64,000 nucleotides of DNA from Ornithinimicrobium sufpigmenti (lineage in GTDB: Bacteria; Actinomycetota; Actinomycetes; Actinomycetales; Dermatophilaceae), in NCBI RefSeq assembly GCF_004322775.1, contig NZ_CP036403.1, positions 3,348,001-3,412,000 on the forward strand, read 5' to 3'. Numbering within the stretch: the stretch's first letter is position 1; every line of letters starts with the position of its first letter. The notes under the pieces are model-generated. The model was not told the origin of the DNA and made no database searches. It saw only the letters and a list, made by a program, of their open reading frames with translations. Shown in pieces: positions 9,028 through 18,576 of the stretch. A program made the position numbers and the translations under genes.

Positions 9028-9588
9028 CTAGGACGGATCGCGCAGTCTGCCGCTCCTGGCAAGGGCGGGGTCAGTGCACGATGACAGGTCGAAGCAGCAC
9101 GGCCGCCGCTTCCCGTCGTCCATCTTCGAGACGCTGGCCTCCACTCGGCGCTGCCGTGTCGCGGGGTTTCTCGTCGCCCGGACCCAGCGGACCCACTCCC
9201 ACCGGGCCATCGGCGTGAAGTCCTGCCACAACTCTCGGATCCGTGCGGGGGCCTCGTCCAGGGCAGCCCTCAAGTCCGGAGGCACGTCAGGCTCTGGCCA
9301 GTCGGGCACGACCTCCAGCGTCAGGTCGGCGGTGTCCCCGAGGCCGATCCCGGCGTTGTCGGGCAACGCCTGGTCCAGGCGGATCCAGTGACCCCGGCGT
9401 CCGTCCGGCTCTACGACGGTCGCGAACGGATGCCCATCAAGGGTTCCCCGCACCGCGACCTGCCCGCGCGACGGCAGTTCCTCGCTCGCAGAGGTTGGCA
9501 AGGTCACCAACGTGATCCCGTCGATGGCAGACAGCTCGGCCGTGAACCGGATGGGCGCCTGCTCTGCGTCTTGAGTGGCCCGCGACAT
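9028..9588 (-). CDS. YdeI/OmpD-associated family protein with DUF1905 domain
   Basis: A 186-residue protein. The N-terminal half (about 8-95) is a DUF1905-like beta barrel, starting RFTAELSAIDGITLVTLP. The C-terminal segment WEWVRWVRATRNPATRQRR is the helical YdeI/OmpD-associated signature. The family is linked to bacteriocin or stress tolerance, but its biochemistry is unknown. The ATG at 9588 was picked because GGAGG lies 11 bases upstream and homology begins just after it; the frame is open much further upstream without family resemblance. It is the first gene inside the island next to the decayed attachment copy. Confidence 0.78.
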   Translation of the reverse strand: MSRATQDAEQAPIRFTAELSAIDGITLVTLPTSASEELPSRGQVAVRGTLDGHPFATVVEPDGRRGHWIRLDQALPDNAGIGLGDTADLTLEVVPDWPEPDVPPDLRAALDEAPARIRELWQDFTPMARWEWVRWVRATRNPATRQRRVEASVSKMDDGKRRPCCFDLSSCTDPALARSGRLRDPS

Positions 9589-10011
9589 GCCTTGAGCGAC
9601 CTCCATCGGTTCGAAGCTCAGGACCGGGTGCGTCCACGCCCAGCACGGGCCCTTCCGAGGCGTCAAGCATACTGCGGGACCTCTCATCTCATGGACGCCA
9701 CGACGCCACTGCTCACCGCCGACGCAGATGCTGTCCGCCGCAGCACCCACTACGTGCGTGACAGCGCCCTCGCGCCGAGGTGCGTGACATCGCGACTCCG
9801 CAGATGAGCGGACCCTATATAACAATCCGACGTGACGACCCAGTCAGACATGCAGAAGGTGCGGTTTGCGCCCAGATTGACGCGAGCATCGTGTGATACA
9901 GGTCCTCGTGAAATGGCCGAGTCGCCCTCTAAGGGCAGCGTGCTGTGCTGTTCAAGTGGTCTGTATATCGCGCCTGCGCTGGTAACGTGACGGCCCGATG
10001 GGCTCATGCGG
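9589..10011. other. gene-free stretch, 423 bp
   Basis: Leader of the YdeI-like gene plus sequence downstream of the giant ATPase. The frames open here look like antisense or upstream extensions with no recognisable product. No strong hairpin was seen. Confidence 0.4.
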
Positions 10012-13000
10012 TCACTCTTCTAGTTGTTGCAGGGCGACTGCGGCGGAATCACCGGACGCGGCAAGGCCATCGACGATTCTGCGGTACCGAGCGATGGCCG
10101 GACCCTCGACCGCGCTGGCCGATCTGAGTTCTCTCAGCCAGTTCGTGACAAACCATGTCCGGTTGGCGAAGGCGCTGAACCGGCCGTCAAGCACAGTCTC
10201 GAGCCAGTCGAGACCGGTAGCCGCCTGCCATTCCAGTGATGCGGTTCTCGCGAACTGCGCTACTGCCTCGGCTGCCTTCGGCTCGCCTTGCGCGAGGCTG
10301 AGCCACCTGTTGATATTGGCGTCAAATGCTTCTGGAGGCGCCCATGAACTCCTGCAGCTGTTCAGCGTGGCATCTGGGTCCATGTCCTCTGATCGGATTT
10401 GGGGTGTCGGGAGGAGGGCGGAAATGGCGTAGCCGTACCAAGATGTCGAGCCATTGATGAGGCTGGCGCCCGCATCAAGCTCGTCCAAAACGGTTGTGAG
10501 CATCGGTGACCAGAAGCCTGCGAGAAGTGGTCGCAGGTCGGCGTCGTAACTGAACACAGTCGCGAAGCTGTGCAGGAACGAATGCAGGGCGTGCGCGTTG
10601 GAGGCAAAGGTCCTGAGGTGCTTGTCGAGGGCGTCGCGTTCGCCTTCAGTAGCGAGCGAGATGAAGAGTCGGGCCACCAATTCGTGATGTCGCTCGCCGA
10701 GGTGGTCATAGTTCCTTCGCCAGGCGTGGTCGAGCCCGCGAAGGTGGGCGTCCCACAAAGGATCGCTAAGCTCCGTCGCCCTGCTCGACGTGCATGGCGC
10801 GGTACGAGCTGCGTGGGTCGCGACGACGGGTAGTCGGATGCGGTTTACGAGTATCTCGCCGCTGGGAACGTCGCCCAGTGTTCGGGCGAATGGACCTTCG
10901 AGAATGACCGACTGGCGGCGTTGTGTTTCGTATTGCCAGGGCCCGAGGCGGCTGGTTGCCAGGCAGGCCTCCAACGCCTCCCAGAGCGGTTCGTGTCGCT
11001 GGCAGCGCCCGTCTTGTGCTTTGCAAGGTGCATGCCAGACAGGAACTGACCCCTTGGCGAGCGCGGTACGGACCTCGTCGTACACACTCGTCGATAATGC
11101 GACGAGTGCCAGCCGGACTCGGTCGGCGTCCAGGGCCGAGGAGTCGAAGGCAGGGAGTAGCAGGAGCGGTACCGCGATGGCAGCGGCTCGATCAGCGCCG
11201 ATTGAGAAGAGACTCGATGAAGAACTGGCACCGTCGCCCCAGGGATCCTCTGCGCCTGTCAGGACCAAGTCTGCGGCCCAGTGCAGGTCGTCGGCAGGCA
11301 GGTCAGCGAGGCCGGTCCCATGTGCCCTGACGGCTGCTGCAGCGACCGCGACGAGCGGATTCTCTGGTCTGTCCAGCATCGATGACGGGCCTTCGTAACT
11401 GAGCCGGCGTGCCTCAGCGATGTCGTCGGCAAGTGTTGTCACTGGCCACTGTTCGGGTGTTTCGTTCTTCAAGGCGTAGTTGACCTGAAGACGCAGCAGG
11501 ATAGAGACCGCGTCCATTTGAGCGTTGCCCTGGGCCAGTACCTCGTTCAGCTCTGCTGGGCGCTCGAACTGGATGACGACCCCGTCGTCGGCGATCGAGG
11601 CTTCGTAGTTTCCGGCACGGAACTCGGCAGCCCAACTACTCACCATGGCCAAGTACTGTTCTGCGCCTTCTGTACTGAACGCTTGTACACCCCCTGGCTC
11701 GTCCTCGACGGGATCATGCTCTCGTCCAGCCTTTATGTACTTGCGAGCTGAAGCCAGGAGGCGCTCGCCTACAGATTCGAGCTCGGCGAGGCGGCTCTCG
11801 TTGCCGGAAACTCGGGCATTCACGACCATCCAACCAACGGTGGCGTGCGGTGAGTACCGGCGCTTGTCCTGACCCACCAAGGTGTCGGCTTCGCGATCAC
11901 GCACGCTGAAAGCACCTTCTGTCGTCACACGCCCGATCTCGAGGTGCCAGACGGTCACATCGCTGAGGAACGGGTCGAGAAGGTCCCCGGCTTCGTCGAG
12001 GCGTCTGGTGAGAAAACCGCACAGCAGCCCTGGGATCGCAAGGTTGTGACAGTCCTTGAGGAGCAGTTCGACGATGGCGTTGAGCGGAACTCCTGCTTCA
12101 CTGTGCAGCGCGTCGATGTATCTCTCGAGTGCCAGCAGGGCGCTCATGCAGGCGTATGGGCCCACGCTGGTTCCTCTGTACCAACTCCAGACATGAGCGT
12201 CGCCAACGTAGTGCTGGGGACCGATTCGATCGCTGAGTTCAAGGGTCGCGCCCTCGTACTCGCTCCACGAAATGTGGTCGGTCAGTGGCTGTGACTCGTC
12301 GGTTACGCGGTAGAAGGCTGCCTGGTCGAGCATGCGGTTGATGAATTCGATTGTGGCGACGGGAGTTAGTCTCAGCAGCCGGTAGAACGGCCCGTAGTAC
12401 CAAGCAGCACCGGGCGCACCTAAGCCCAATCCGTCGCCATGCCGGTAGTCACGAATGCCGTCGTCGAGGTGTCTGCGACCTCGTGCACCACCCCATCCGA
12501 CGTCGTCATCGTCGTCGTCGGGCTTTTCGATGTAGTAGGCCTCTGACAGTTCAAGGAGTAGATCAGGGTTCACGGCTGAGAGGGCAAGAACGACTGCCGG
12601 CGATTCGGGGACGTTGTGGAGCGAGTCTGGCCGTTCTTCAGCAACCCTGCGCAGCCAGGTGACCGCGGCGTCGTCGAGGTCTCGGCCAAGGCTGGCCAGT
12701 GCTTCGATCGCGAAGTTGTCGTAGAGCGGATGGTCTTGTTCAAGGATGGTGTCGCGCACGCGTTGACGAAGAGGGTCGGGGTCTCGCTCCGCCCGTGCCA
12801 TCCCTCGCAACCAGGCAAGCACAAGCTCTTGGACCCGTTCTCGGGGCGACTTCCTCTGTCCGCGAGGAGTTTGGCCCAGGTCTCGGCCTTCGCAGAAGGC
12901 AACCTCCACGATCGGAGCCAGCGCAAATTGGTCTCCGAAGTCGAATCGAACGTATCTACTGGCAGCAAGTCGCAAGAGGGTGTTGAGGCCGTCACCAGCG

Positions 13001-15063
13001 ACCAGTACGTCCCAGAGTTCGGCGATGCTGTCTCGTGCGTTTCCGAGGGTCATGAGCGCCTCGACAGGGATCTCCGCCCATCTCACGCCGTCGCCCTCGG
13101 CGATGCCTTGGAACTCGTCGACAAGTTCCTGCCATAGATCGAGCCGCGTACGCCCGCTCGGATGTCCAAGCCGCGCCTGACAGGCGAGTCGAACCGAACG
13201 AATCGTCCAACGGGGCGATGATTGCGCGGTCAGTGGATCCCACCCAGAGAACAGGAACAGCTTGCACAGGGCGAAATCTCGGTAGAGGTCGGTCGAAAAA
13301 TCAGGCCCCTGGGAGAAGGCTGCGTTCGTTTCGGCGCGGAGAACACCATCCGACCGAAGCTCGCGAACGGCTGGGCTGGCAGGTGGAGCCTCTTCTTGGA
13401 AGCCAAGTCGACGGCGCGCCACGCTGAGGGCGGCCGCCTCGCGCTCTTCCGGCGTGGCGAAGCCAGCAGGATGCGCCCCGTCGCGAAGTATCAGGCCGTT
13501 CCAGACGGCTGCAAAGACGTCCGCCTCGCAGAGGAGTTCGGCCGGGTTGAGCGGGCGGCCAGATCGGAGGATTGCATCAACCAGCCCGGGACGACCGAGA
13601 AGCCAGCTGGCCTTGGGGTCTGACAGCACCCGGCCCAGCTGTGGAATGATCGCCGCGAGTTCCTCTCGCTCCCTGGGTTCCAGTTCGTCAACCGCGTGAA
13701 CCTCGACGCCCGGGGTCGAATCCAGCCCTGTTAGGGCAGCCCTGATCGCTTTCTCAACAAACCGTGCACCGTCGCTCCTGGTTACAGCCACAACACCCAA
13801 GCCCTGACGCAGTGCAGCTCTGGATAGCTCGACGAACAGTGCGTCTTGGCCCTCGAGCACCGCTTCGCAGCCATCCAACACGAGGAGCCGGGCTACCGCC
13901 GGCTCAGCTCCAGCGAAGAGCTGCGGCAAGGTCACTCCACCTAGGAGGTGTTCAAGCTCCAAGACTGTCCCACGGACATCGCGGAGGCTCAGTCTGACTA
14001 TGGCGGCACCATTCTGTTCCAGAGCCGCGCACGTGGCCAGCACGAGAGCCGACTTGCCAACATCAGGTTCACCTGTGACGACCAGCGCGCTGGCCGTCGA
14101 ACCTGCTGCCTCCAACGCCGCGCGAAGAGAGTCCGCTGCGTCCTCTCGGGCGAGGTGAACCGATTCTTGGCTCGAGGAGATCGTCGATCCAGTCTGCTGC
14201 CTCAGCAAGTCACCCAGACGGTCCAGGACTTCCCACGCTCCCTCGTGTGGACCGAACCTCTTCAGAGGATGGGTGCTTAGCCGGCGTCGAAGCATTCCGC
14301 CCGTCACCACAGCGCCGGCTGCGGCGTACTCGTTCGCGAGCTCGGAAAGACGTGAAAAGACCGTGTCAGCCTCGGCAGTTGTGGCGCCTTTCACCGCGGG
14401 TTGCAGCAGCGCAACGGCGGTACTTCGATCTGCTGTGTCAGTCCCCTCCAGGCGGAGCATGCGGACTCGAAGGCTCGAAAGCAATCGCCACAGCAAGACA
14501 TCCACACCTACGGAGCCGAGTTCTTCGTCGCCCTCTGCTGCGGCCTCAACTAGGTTTCTGAGATGGCCAAGCCGCTCTACCGTCCTGGTATTGGCAGCTC
14601 CTGGCCGTGCGACTGCCGCAGCGAATGCTTGAGCGCTATCGACCGAGCGGGCAATCACTGCGAGCGAGTCCACTTGCTGAAACGCCTGGCGAGCGACGGC
14701 AACCGCAAGTGTCAGAGTCCAGCGGCCGGCCGCGACCTCGCCCCAGTTCTCGGTCACGACCTGTAGGAACGCTCTGATGAGCGGAACAGATGCCGAATCG
14801 CTTGAGCTCAGCCGCGGATCGCGGCGCACCCCAATGGATGCACGGTGGATAGCACCATCGACTGACTTGCCTTCCAGAACAATGTCGTCGACAGGACTGA
14901 CGTTGCCCGCTTGCAGTCGCACGCTCGAGACTTCGACCCGATCGCCTATCTCGGAACACGGTGCACCGACTAGCATCCGCGCCAACAGCATGGCCGCGTA
15001 CTGGTGCTCTAGAGAGACGCCTCCTCCACCAGTCGCGTATGCGCTTGCGCCCGCTTCAGACAT
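10012..15063 (-). CDS. giant STAND-like P-loop ATPase, candidate anti-phage protein
   Basis: A 1,683-residue protein (numbered here from the alternative TTG start two codons upstream). Residues about 17-100 start with GGGGVSLEHQYAAMLL and contain VDDIVLEG, resembling the N-terminal nuclease-like module of large defence ATPases. The expected QxK catalytic strand reads IGVRRDP, so nuclease activity is doubtful. Walker A is GEPDVGKS at 333-340, Walker B LLVLDG at 395-400, and a sensor-like VAVTRSDG lies near 427. About 1,100 residues of mostly helical sequence without an assigned domain follow, a likely sensing region, including a Cys/His cluster (CKAQDGRCQRH). The ATG at 15063 is preferred; no clear ribosome site is visible. 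The function is inferred from architecture and island context. Confidence 0.8.
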   Translation of the reverse strand: MSEAGASAYATGGGGVSLEHQYAAMLLARMLVGAPCSEIGDRVEVSSVRLQAGNVSPVDDIVLEGKSVDGAIHRASIGVRRDPRLSSSDSASVPLIRAFLQVVTENWGEVAAGRWTLTLAVAVARQAFQQVDSLAVIARSVDSAQAFAAAVARPGAANTRTVERLGHLRNLVEAAAEGDEELGSVGVDVLLWRLLSSLRVRMLRLEGTDTADRSTAVALLQPAVKGATTAEADTVFSRLSELANEYAAAGAVVTGGMLRRRLSTHPLKRFGPHEGAWEVLDRLGDLLRQQTGSTISSSQESVHLAREDAADSLRAALEAAGSTASALVVTGEPDVGKSALVLATCAALEQNGAAIVRLSLRDVRGTVLELEHLLGGVTLPQLFAGAEPAVARLLVLDGCEAVLEGQDALFVELSRAALRQGLGVVAVTRSDGARFVEKAIRAALTGLDSTPGVEVHAVDELEPREREELAAIIPQLGRVLSDPKASWLLGRPGLVDAILRSGRPLNPAELLCEADVFAAVWNGLILRDGAHPAGFATPEEREAAALSVARRRLGFQEEAPPASPAVRELRSDGVLRAETNAAFSQGPDFSTDLYRDFALCKLFLFSGWDPLTAQSSPRWTIRSVRLACQARLGHPSGRTRLDLWQELVDEFQGIAEGDGVRWAEIPVEALMTLGNARDSIAELWDVLVAGDGLNTLLRLAASRYVRFDFGDQFALAPIVEVAFCEGRDLGQTPRGQRKSPRERVQELVLAWLRGMARAERDPDPLRQRVRDTILEQDHPLYDNFAIEALASLGRDLDDAAVTWLRRVAEERPDSLHNVPESPAVVLALSAVNPDLLLELSEAYYIEKPDDDDDDVGWGGARGRRHLDDGIRDYRHGDGLGLGAPGAAWYYGPFYRLLRLTPVATIEFINRMLDQAAFYRVTDESQPLTDHISWSEYEGATLELSDRIGPQHYVGDAHVWSWYRGTSVGPYACMSALLALERYIDALHSEAGVPLNAIVELLLKDCHNLAIPGLLCGFLTRRLDEAGDLLDPFLSDVTVWHLEIGRVTTEGAFSVRDREADTLVGQDKRRYSPHATVGWMVVNARVSGNESRLAELESVGERLLASARKYIKAGREHDPVEDEPGGVQAFSTEGAEQYLAMVSSWAAEFRAGNYEASIADDGVVIQFERPAELNEVLAQGNAQMDAVSILLRLQVNYALKNETPEQWPVTTLADDIAEARRLSYEGPSSMLDRPENPLVAVAAAAVRAHGTGLADLPADDLHWAADLVLTGAEDPWGDGASSSSSLFSIGADRAAAIAVPLLLLPAFDSSALDADRVRLALVALSTSVYDEVRTALAKGSVPVWHAPCKAQDGRCQRHEPLWEALEACLATSRLGPWQYETQRRQSVILEGPFARTLGDVPSGEILVNRIRLPVVATHAARTAPCTSSRATELSDPLWDAHLRGLDHAWRRNYDHLGERHHELVARLFISLATEGERDALDKHLRTFASNAHALHSFLHSFATVFSYDADLRPLLAGFWSPMLTTVLDELDAGASLINGSTSWYGYAISALLPTPQIRSEDMDPDATLNSCRSSWAPPEAFDANINRWLSLAQGEPKAAEAVAQFARTASLEWQAATGLDWLETVLDGRFSAFANRTWFVTNWLRELRSASAVEGPAIARYRRIVDGLAASGDSAAVALQQLEE

Positions 15064-15439
15064 GCTCAAAGCCTATGGGACCGTTCGGACAACCATCGAC
15101 TCTCAACCACCCAGGCTCATCTCTGCGGGTGACGCAACCGTCAGAGCCTTAGCCACCGGCCGGGACGTGGGTGTGCCCCCACACAGCGGGCAAATCACTG
15201 TGGACCTGGAGTTCGTCCCGCATCCGCTCATGCCGCTCGTAGCGTGGACCGGGCGATGTGAGCGGTGGCAGCCGCCCGGCCCGTTTGTATGTGACGTGTC
15301 CCGAGCCGCCAAGTCCAGATCACCCCTGAGCCGGCTCTGCGACGTTGGGAGGAGAGTCTCGGGTTGTCGGCCGAGACACGGCGAGGGCGGGGACATGATC
15401 TTCGGCCGTACCGCGCAAGGTGCCGCGTCGCTGGCTGAG
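15064..15439. other. 376-bp gap between ATPase and nuclease genes
   Basis: A leftward frame of 121 codons (15103-15468) overlaps the nuclease 3' end and encodes a CPLCGGTP stretch, but its composition is not protein-like and no family is recognised. The gap probably holds the promoter of the giant ATPase gene. No terminator was seen. Confidence 0.35.
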
Positions 15440-17236
15440 CTAACCTCTCCGCTCCGGCTGCTGGTCATGGTCCGTATGGAGCCGTAGGCGCCCGAGGGTT
15501 GTATCGGTCAAGATCACGCGGGCCGCCTTTCTAGTCGCCGGCTGACCCTCACTTGGCGGCTGCGGCTCTAGAGTCACGGCTCCGTGGATCTCGAGGAGGA
15601 ACGTGAACTCGAAGTCCTCACCGAAGGGCGGGAACGGGACGGACCACGGCACCTGGAGAGACCCCGACGAGGCTCTTTGCGTTAGATCCGCGTATGCCTC
15701 AGGGTGGTCCTCGTACCACAGGACGACCTCGTCGACCCGGACACCGACTTCGAGCCCGGACACGACGTCTGCAATGGTGCGGAGGCTGGAGCCGCCTCGG
15801 CCAGCGATCGTACTTAAATCCTCGGGCAACTCGATCGGACGCCTGGTCGCCGCGCTGATCCGGACGAGATCCTCGACGACCGACACGACGACCGCTGGGA
15901 CAGGGGGGTCGCCATGCAGGGTTCTGACGAACACCGGGTCGCCGAGCCGGAACTCGTCTTGCATTTTGAGATGATTTCCGTTGCCCCAAGCGGCGCAAAA
16001 GCGAAGCGCGGGTAGGACGCGTTGAACGGGCTCGCCGACCCAACGCTCGCTGCGCAGACTTAGACCACCTTCCATCGTGCCCCCTGCCGCACTCGTCATC
16101 TGTATGTACATGTCGGCGGTGATGTATCCGTCCGTGTCGCCGCCCTGACGGTGCTCGCCGCCTTCATGGCCGCGTGCAGCGAGGCGGAAGTTGAACGTCC
16201 TCTCCGCCAGCCTCACGCCATTGGGGTCCTCGATGACCCACAAGACGGGCGTCGTCGGCTCGTCTTCGAAATACCCGAACGCCGGGCCGAGTTTCAACAC
16301 GCTTTCGTTTCCGCCGCCTGGGGGGGCAAGGCCACCAGGCAGGTCCAGGGTGACCTCTGCAACGGCGTCGCCTCCCAGGACGACAGGTGTGCCGTACTTG
16401 CGCCACCGTTCCCAGGCTGTGCGCTGCTCCGGGCTCATACGGTCTGGGTAAACCGTGTAGCTCCCAGGGATTGGTCGGTCCTCCAGAGCGGCGTCGTATT
16501 TGGCGAAGACGTGCCAGGTGACGTGGGTTGACCCGTGACCGGTGTGCGAGATCACGCTGGCGATGAGGCCAGGCTCCTGCGTGACAGGGGGAAGCCCGGT
16601 GGTCACCTGGTAGTTGTATTCGAAGTGCGGATCTGCGGCGTTGATGTGGGCATGAAGATCTGCGAGAGAGCCGGTGGCGTCAGCTGGTGCCACTTTCGGG
16701 GGATCAGTTACGAGGTTCCGCAGCCCCGCGAGGGTGGACATCTGCGACAGCAGCTGGCTGACTCTCTCCATGCCGTCGCCGAGGTAGTACTCGCGAACGT
16801 TGGGCGCGTCGAGCAGCAGTTCCTCGACGGCGGTCAGCCCGAAGACCTCGACGGGGAACGGCGCCTCAAGCTCATCCGCCAGGTCCAGAAGCCACCTCTC
16901 CTGCTCGCGGGTCAGGTCCATAGGTAGAGCCAGGTACCACTTGGCGATCTTGTAGTCGAAGGTCGTCTCGTTGTGCGTCGCGATGGCCCTCGCCAGGGAC
17001 TTCTTGATTTGTTGTTTGCGTGAGTCGTTGAGCTCGTCAGCGAACTTCTTCACCTGGTAGTTCTCAACGTGCAGCGGCAGGTGCGTCTGACCGGGGACAG
17101 GGACCAGGACGTCCAACCCGCCATCGCCCTGGGAGGGCTTGATGCGCCTGGCATGCTTGTGTCTCCGACACAGGCCGACGGCGATTATCCGCTCGATCGT
17201 GTCTGGGTCGATGACTGTCCACGCGATAGGAGTCAT
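15440..17236 (-). CDS. PD-(D/E)XK nuclease fused to a large unknown C-terminal region
   Basis: A 598-residue protein. Residues about 10-100 fit a restriction-endonuclease fold: an N-terminal helix (DPDTIERIIAVGLCRR), then GDGGLD at 37-42 supplying the metal-binding Asp, then ENYQVKKF at 58-65 giving the QxK strand. A Lys/Gln-rich helix (DSRKQQIKKSLARAI) follows. The remaining 450 residues are beta-rich and unassigned. The length and split suggest an effector nuclease with a C-terminal sensor or partner-binding part. It lies upstream of the giant ATPase on the same strand, so the two may act together. Both function and pairing are inferred. Confidence 0.75.
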   Translation of the reverse strand: MTPIAWTVIDPDTIERIIAVGLCRRHKHARRIKPSQGDGGLDVLVPVPGQTHLPLHVENYQVKKFADELNDSRKQQIKKSLARAIATHNETTFDYKIAKWYLALPMDLTREQERWLLDLADELEAPFPVEVFGLTAVEELLLDAPNVREYYLGDGMERVSQLLSQMSTLAGLRNLVTDPPKVAPADATGSLADLHAHINAADPHFEYNYQVTTGLPPVTQEPGLIASVISHTGHGSTHVTWHVFAKYDAALEDRPIPGSYTVYPDRMSPEQRTAWERWRKYGTPVVLGGDAVAEVTLDLPGGLAPPGGGNESVLKLGPAFGYFEDEPTTPVLWVIEDPNGVRLAERTFNFRLAARGHEGGEHRQGGDTDGYITADMYIQMTSAAGGTMEGGLSLRSERWVGEPVQRVLPALRFCAAWGNGNHLKMQDEFRLGDPVFVRTLHGDPPVPAVVVSVVEDLVRISAATRRPIELPEDLSTIAGRGGSSLRTIADVVSGLEVGVRVDEVVLWYEDHPEAYADLTQRASSGSLQVPWSVPFPPFGEDFEFTFLLEIHGAVTLEPQPPSEGQPATRKAARVILTDTTLGRLRLHTDHDQQPERRG

Positions 17237-17732
17237 TGTTGAAGCCGCGGGCGTTGCTCGTGCTTCATCGCCGACCTCTCACTCCGGGGGCTTCGTTACT
17301 GACCGAACCTACTGGCTAACGGACGATCCCAGTCCTAGGAAACGCCGATGTCAACTTCCCGCCGAATCCACGTACGACCATAGGACAGTGGTCATGGCCG
17401 ACAGAAGCGCCATCCCCTACGACGAAGCGCTACCTCGCTGTCTCCCTCGGATGGCGGCCTCTGACTTCTTCCAAGGGGCGGGAAGCAACCCGTCCGCTCC
17501 TGCCGATGGTCGCGAGGCACAGGGCCCCTGCTCCCCATCGCCCCACGAACTGGTCGTGGTGGCCGAGAGGAAAGATTACAAGTAAGTCGGATATGCAGTC
17601 TCCCGGCGGTTCTGGATGCTTCCTGCGTAGGTCCAGGCCCAAGTTGGGCGCGGGGGCTTTCGAGACGCAGCGGGACAACGTCCGGTGACGGGGCGACTGC
17701 CGTCGGCTCGCCGGCCGGTGGAGGATGCTGCC
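17237..17732. other. gene-free stretch, 496 bp
   Basis: Upstream of the nuclease gene and of the VOC gene. No frame here shows protein-like composition or a recognisable domain. Promoters for both divergent genes should lie here, but I cannot place them with confidence. Confidence 0.4.
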
Positions 17733-18191
17733 ATGGACGAGAACAAGCCTGTGCTGCAGCTCCGCGTCGTTGTCGAGGCCGAGGACTTCGACGCCGCAGT
17801 GCGGTTCTACCGCGACGTGCTCGGCCTGCCCGAGCGGATCGCCTACGCCCAGGGCGGCGACGACCGGGTGTCGATCCTCGAGGCAGGCCGGGCCACGCTG
17901 GAGATCGCCTCCCCCGGCCACAAGAAGGTCATCGACGAGATCGAAGCCGGCGGTCAAGAGAGCCAGCGCATCCGCCTGGCCTTCGAGGTCACCGACTCCG
18001 AGGGGATGACCCGTCGTCTGGAGTCCGCGGGAGCACGCGTCGTCGCCGAGCCGGTGCTGACACCGTGGCAGTCGCTGAACTCGCGGCTCGACGCGCCCGG
18101 CGACCTCCAGATCACGCTGTTCCAGGAGACGATGGCAGAGGAGCAGCTGCCGCAGCTCGAGGGCTTCGCAACCGACGCGGAGCGCGACTGA
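17733..18191 (+). CDS. VOC (glyoxalase/dioxygenase-fold) family protein
   Basis: A 152-residue VOC protein made of two beta-alpha-beta-beta-beta units: LRVVVEAEDFDAAVRFYRDV starts the first and RIRLAFEVTDSEGMTRRLES the second. Members are metalloenzymes (glyoxalases, dioxygenases) or drug-binding resistance proteins; the substrate cannot be told from sequence. The ATG at 17733 has GGAGGATG just upstream; the frame also opens at a GTG 48 bases earlier. Its G+C and codon use look more like the chromosome on the right than like its island neighbours. Confidence 0.88.
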   Translation: MDENKPVLQLRVVVEAEDFDAAVRFYRDVLGLPERIAYAQGGDDRVSILEAGRATLEIASPGHKKVIDEIEAGGQESQRIRLAFEVTDSEGMTRRLESAGARVVAEPVLTPWQSLNSRLDAPGDLQITLFQETMAEEQLPQLEGFATDAERD

Positions 18192-18576
18192 CCTCCGTCG
18201 CCCAGCACGCCGAGTGTCCACCACGAAGCGTTGTCCCAGGCGCAGCGACTCCGGGGGCGACCATCCACTGGCTTGAAGATGATTCCTGTGTGAGCCAGTG
18301 CCGAAACCGACGCTAGCACCCGCCACACCTAGATGCAGAACCCGACCTCAGGGACGCACCACATCGACTCACCCCTCCCGACCAGCCGTGCCGAACACGC
18401 CCCACGCAGACCGACCGGCCTGAGCATGACCAAACCATCCCTGAGGCTGACCGAGTGCGACCCTGAGTCTGATCGAAACCGCCCCGCTCATGTCCCACAC
18501 ACCTCTTGCATTCGCGGCCCTGGTATATCGTTGGCACGATAAACACTCGCGTAGTAGCGACTCACCGGAGACGCCC
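18192..18576. other. 385-bp intergenic stretch with a palindromic promoter element
   Basis: No gene seen. The only clear structure is the palindrome at 18526-18541 listed separately. The frames crossing this stretch look like antisense shadows. Confidence 0.4.
18526..18541. promoter_or_regulatory. perfect palindrome upstream of the zinc-ribbon gene
   Basis: TATCGTTGGCACGATA has perfect 6-base arms around TGGC and ends 35 bases before the ATG. An A/T-rich TATATC overlaps its left edge, so a repressor bound here would cover a promoter. The cognate regulator is not evident in the window. Confidence 0.5.

Noticed and set aside
15103..15468. 121-codon leftward frame between the nuclease and ATPase genes
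   Set aside because: It overlaps the nuclease 3' end, has poor composition and only a chance-like CPLCGG motif.
17430..18326. 298-codon leftward frame over the VOC gene
   Set aside because: It is the antisense of a clear VOC protein with a good ribosome site.
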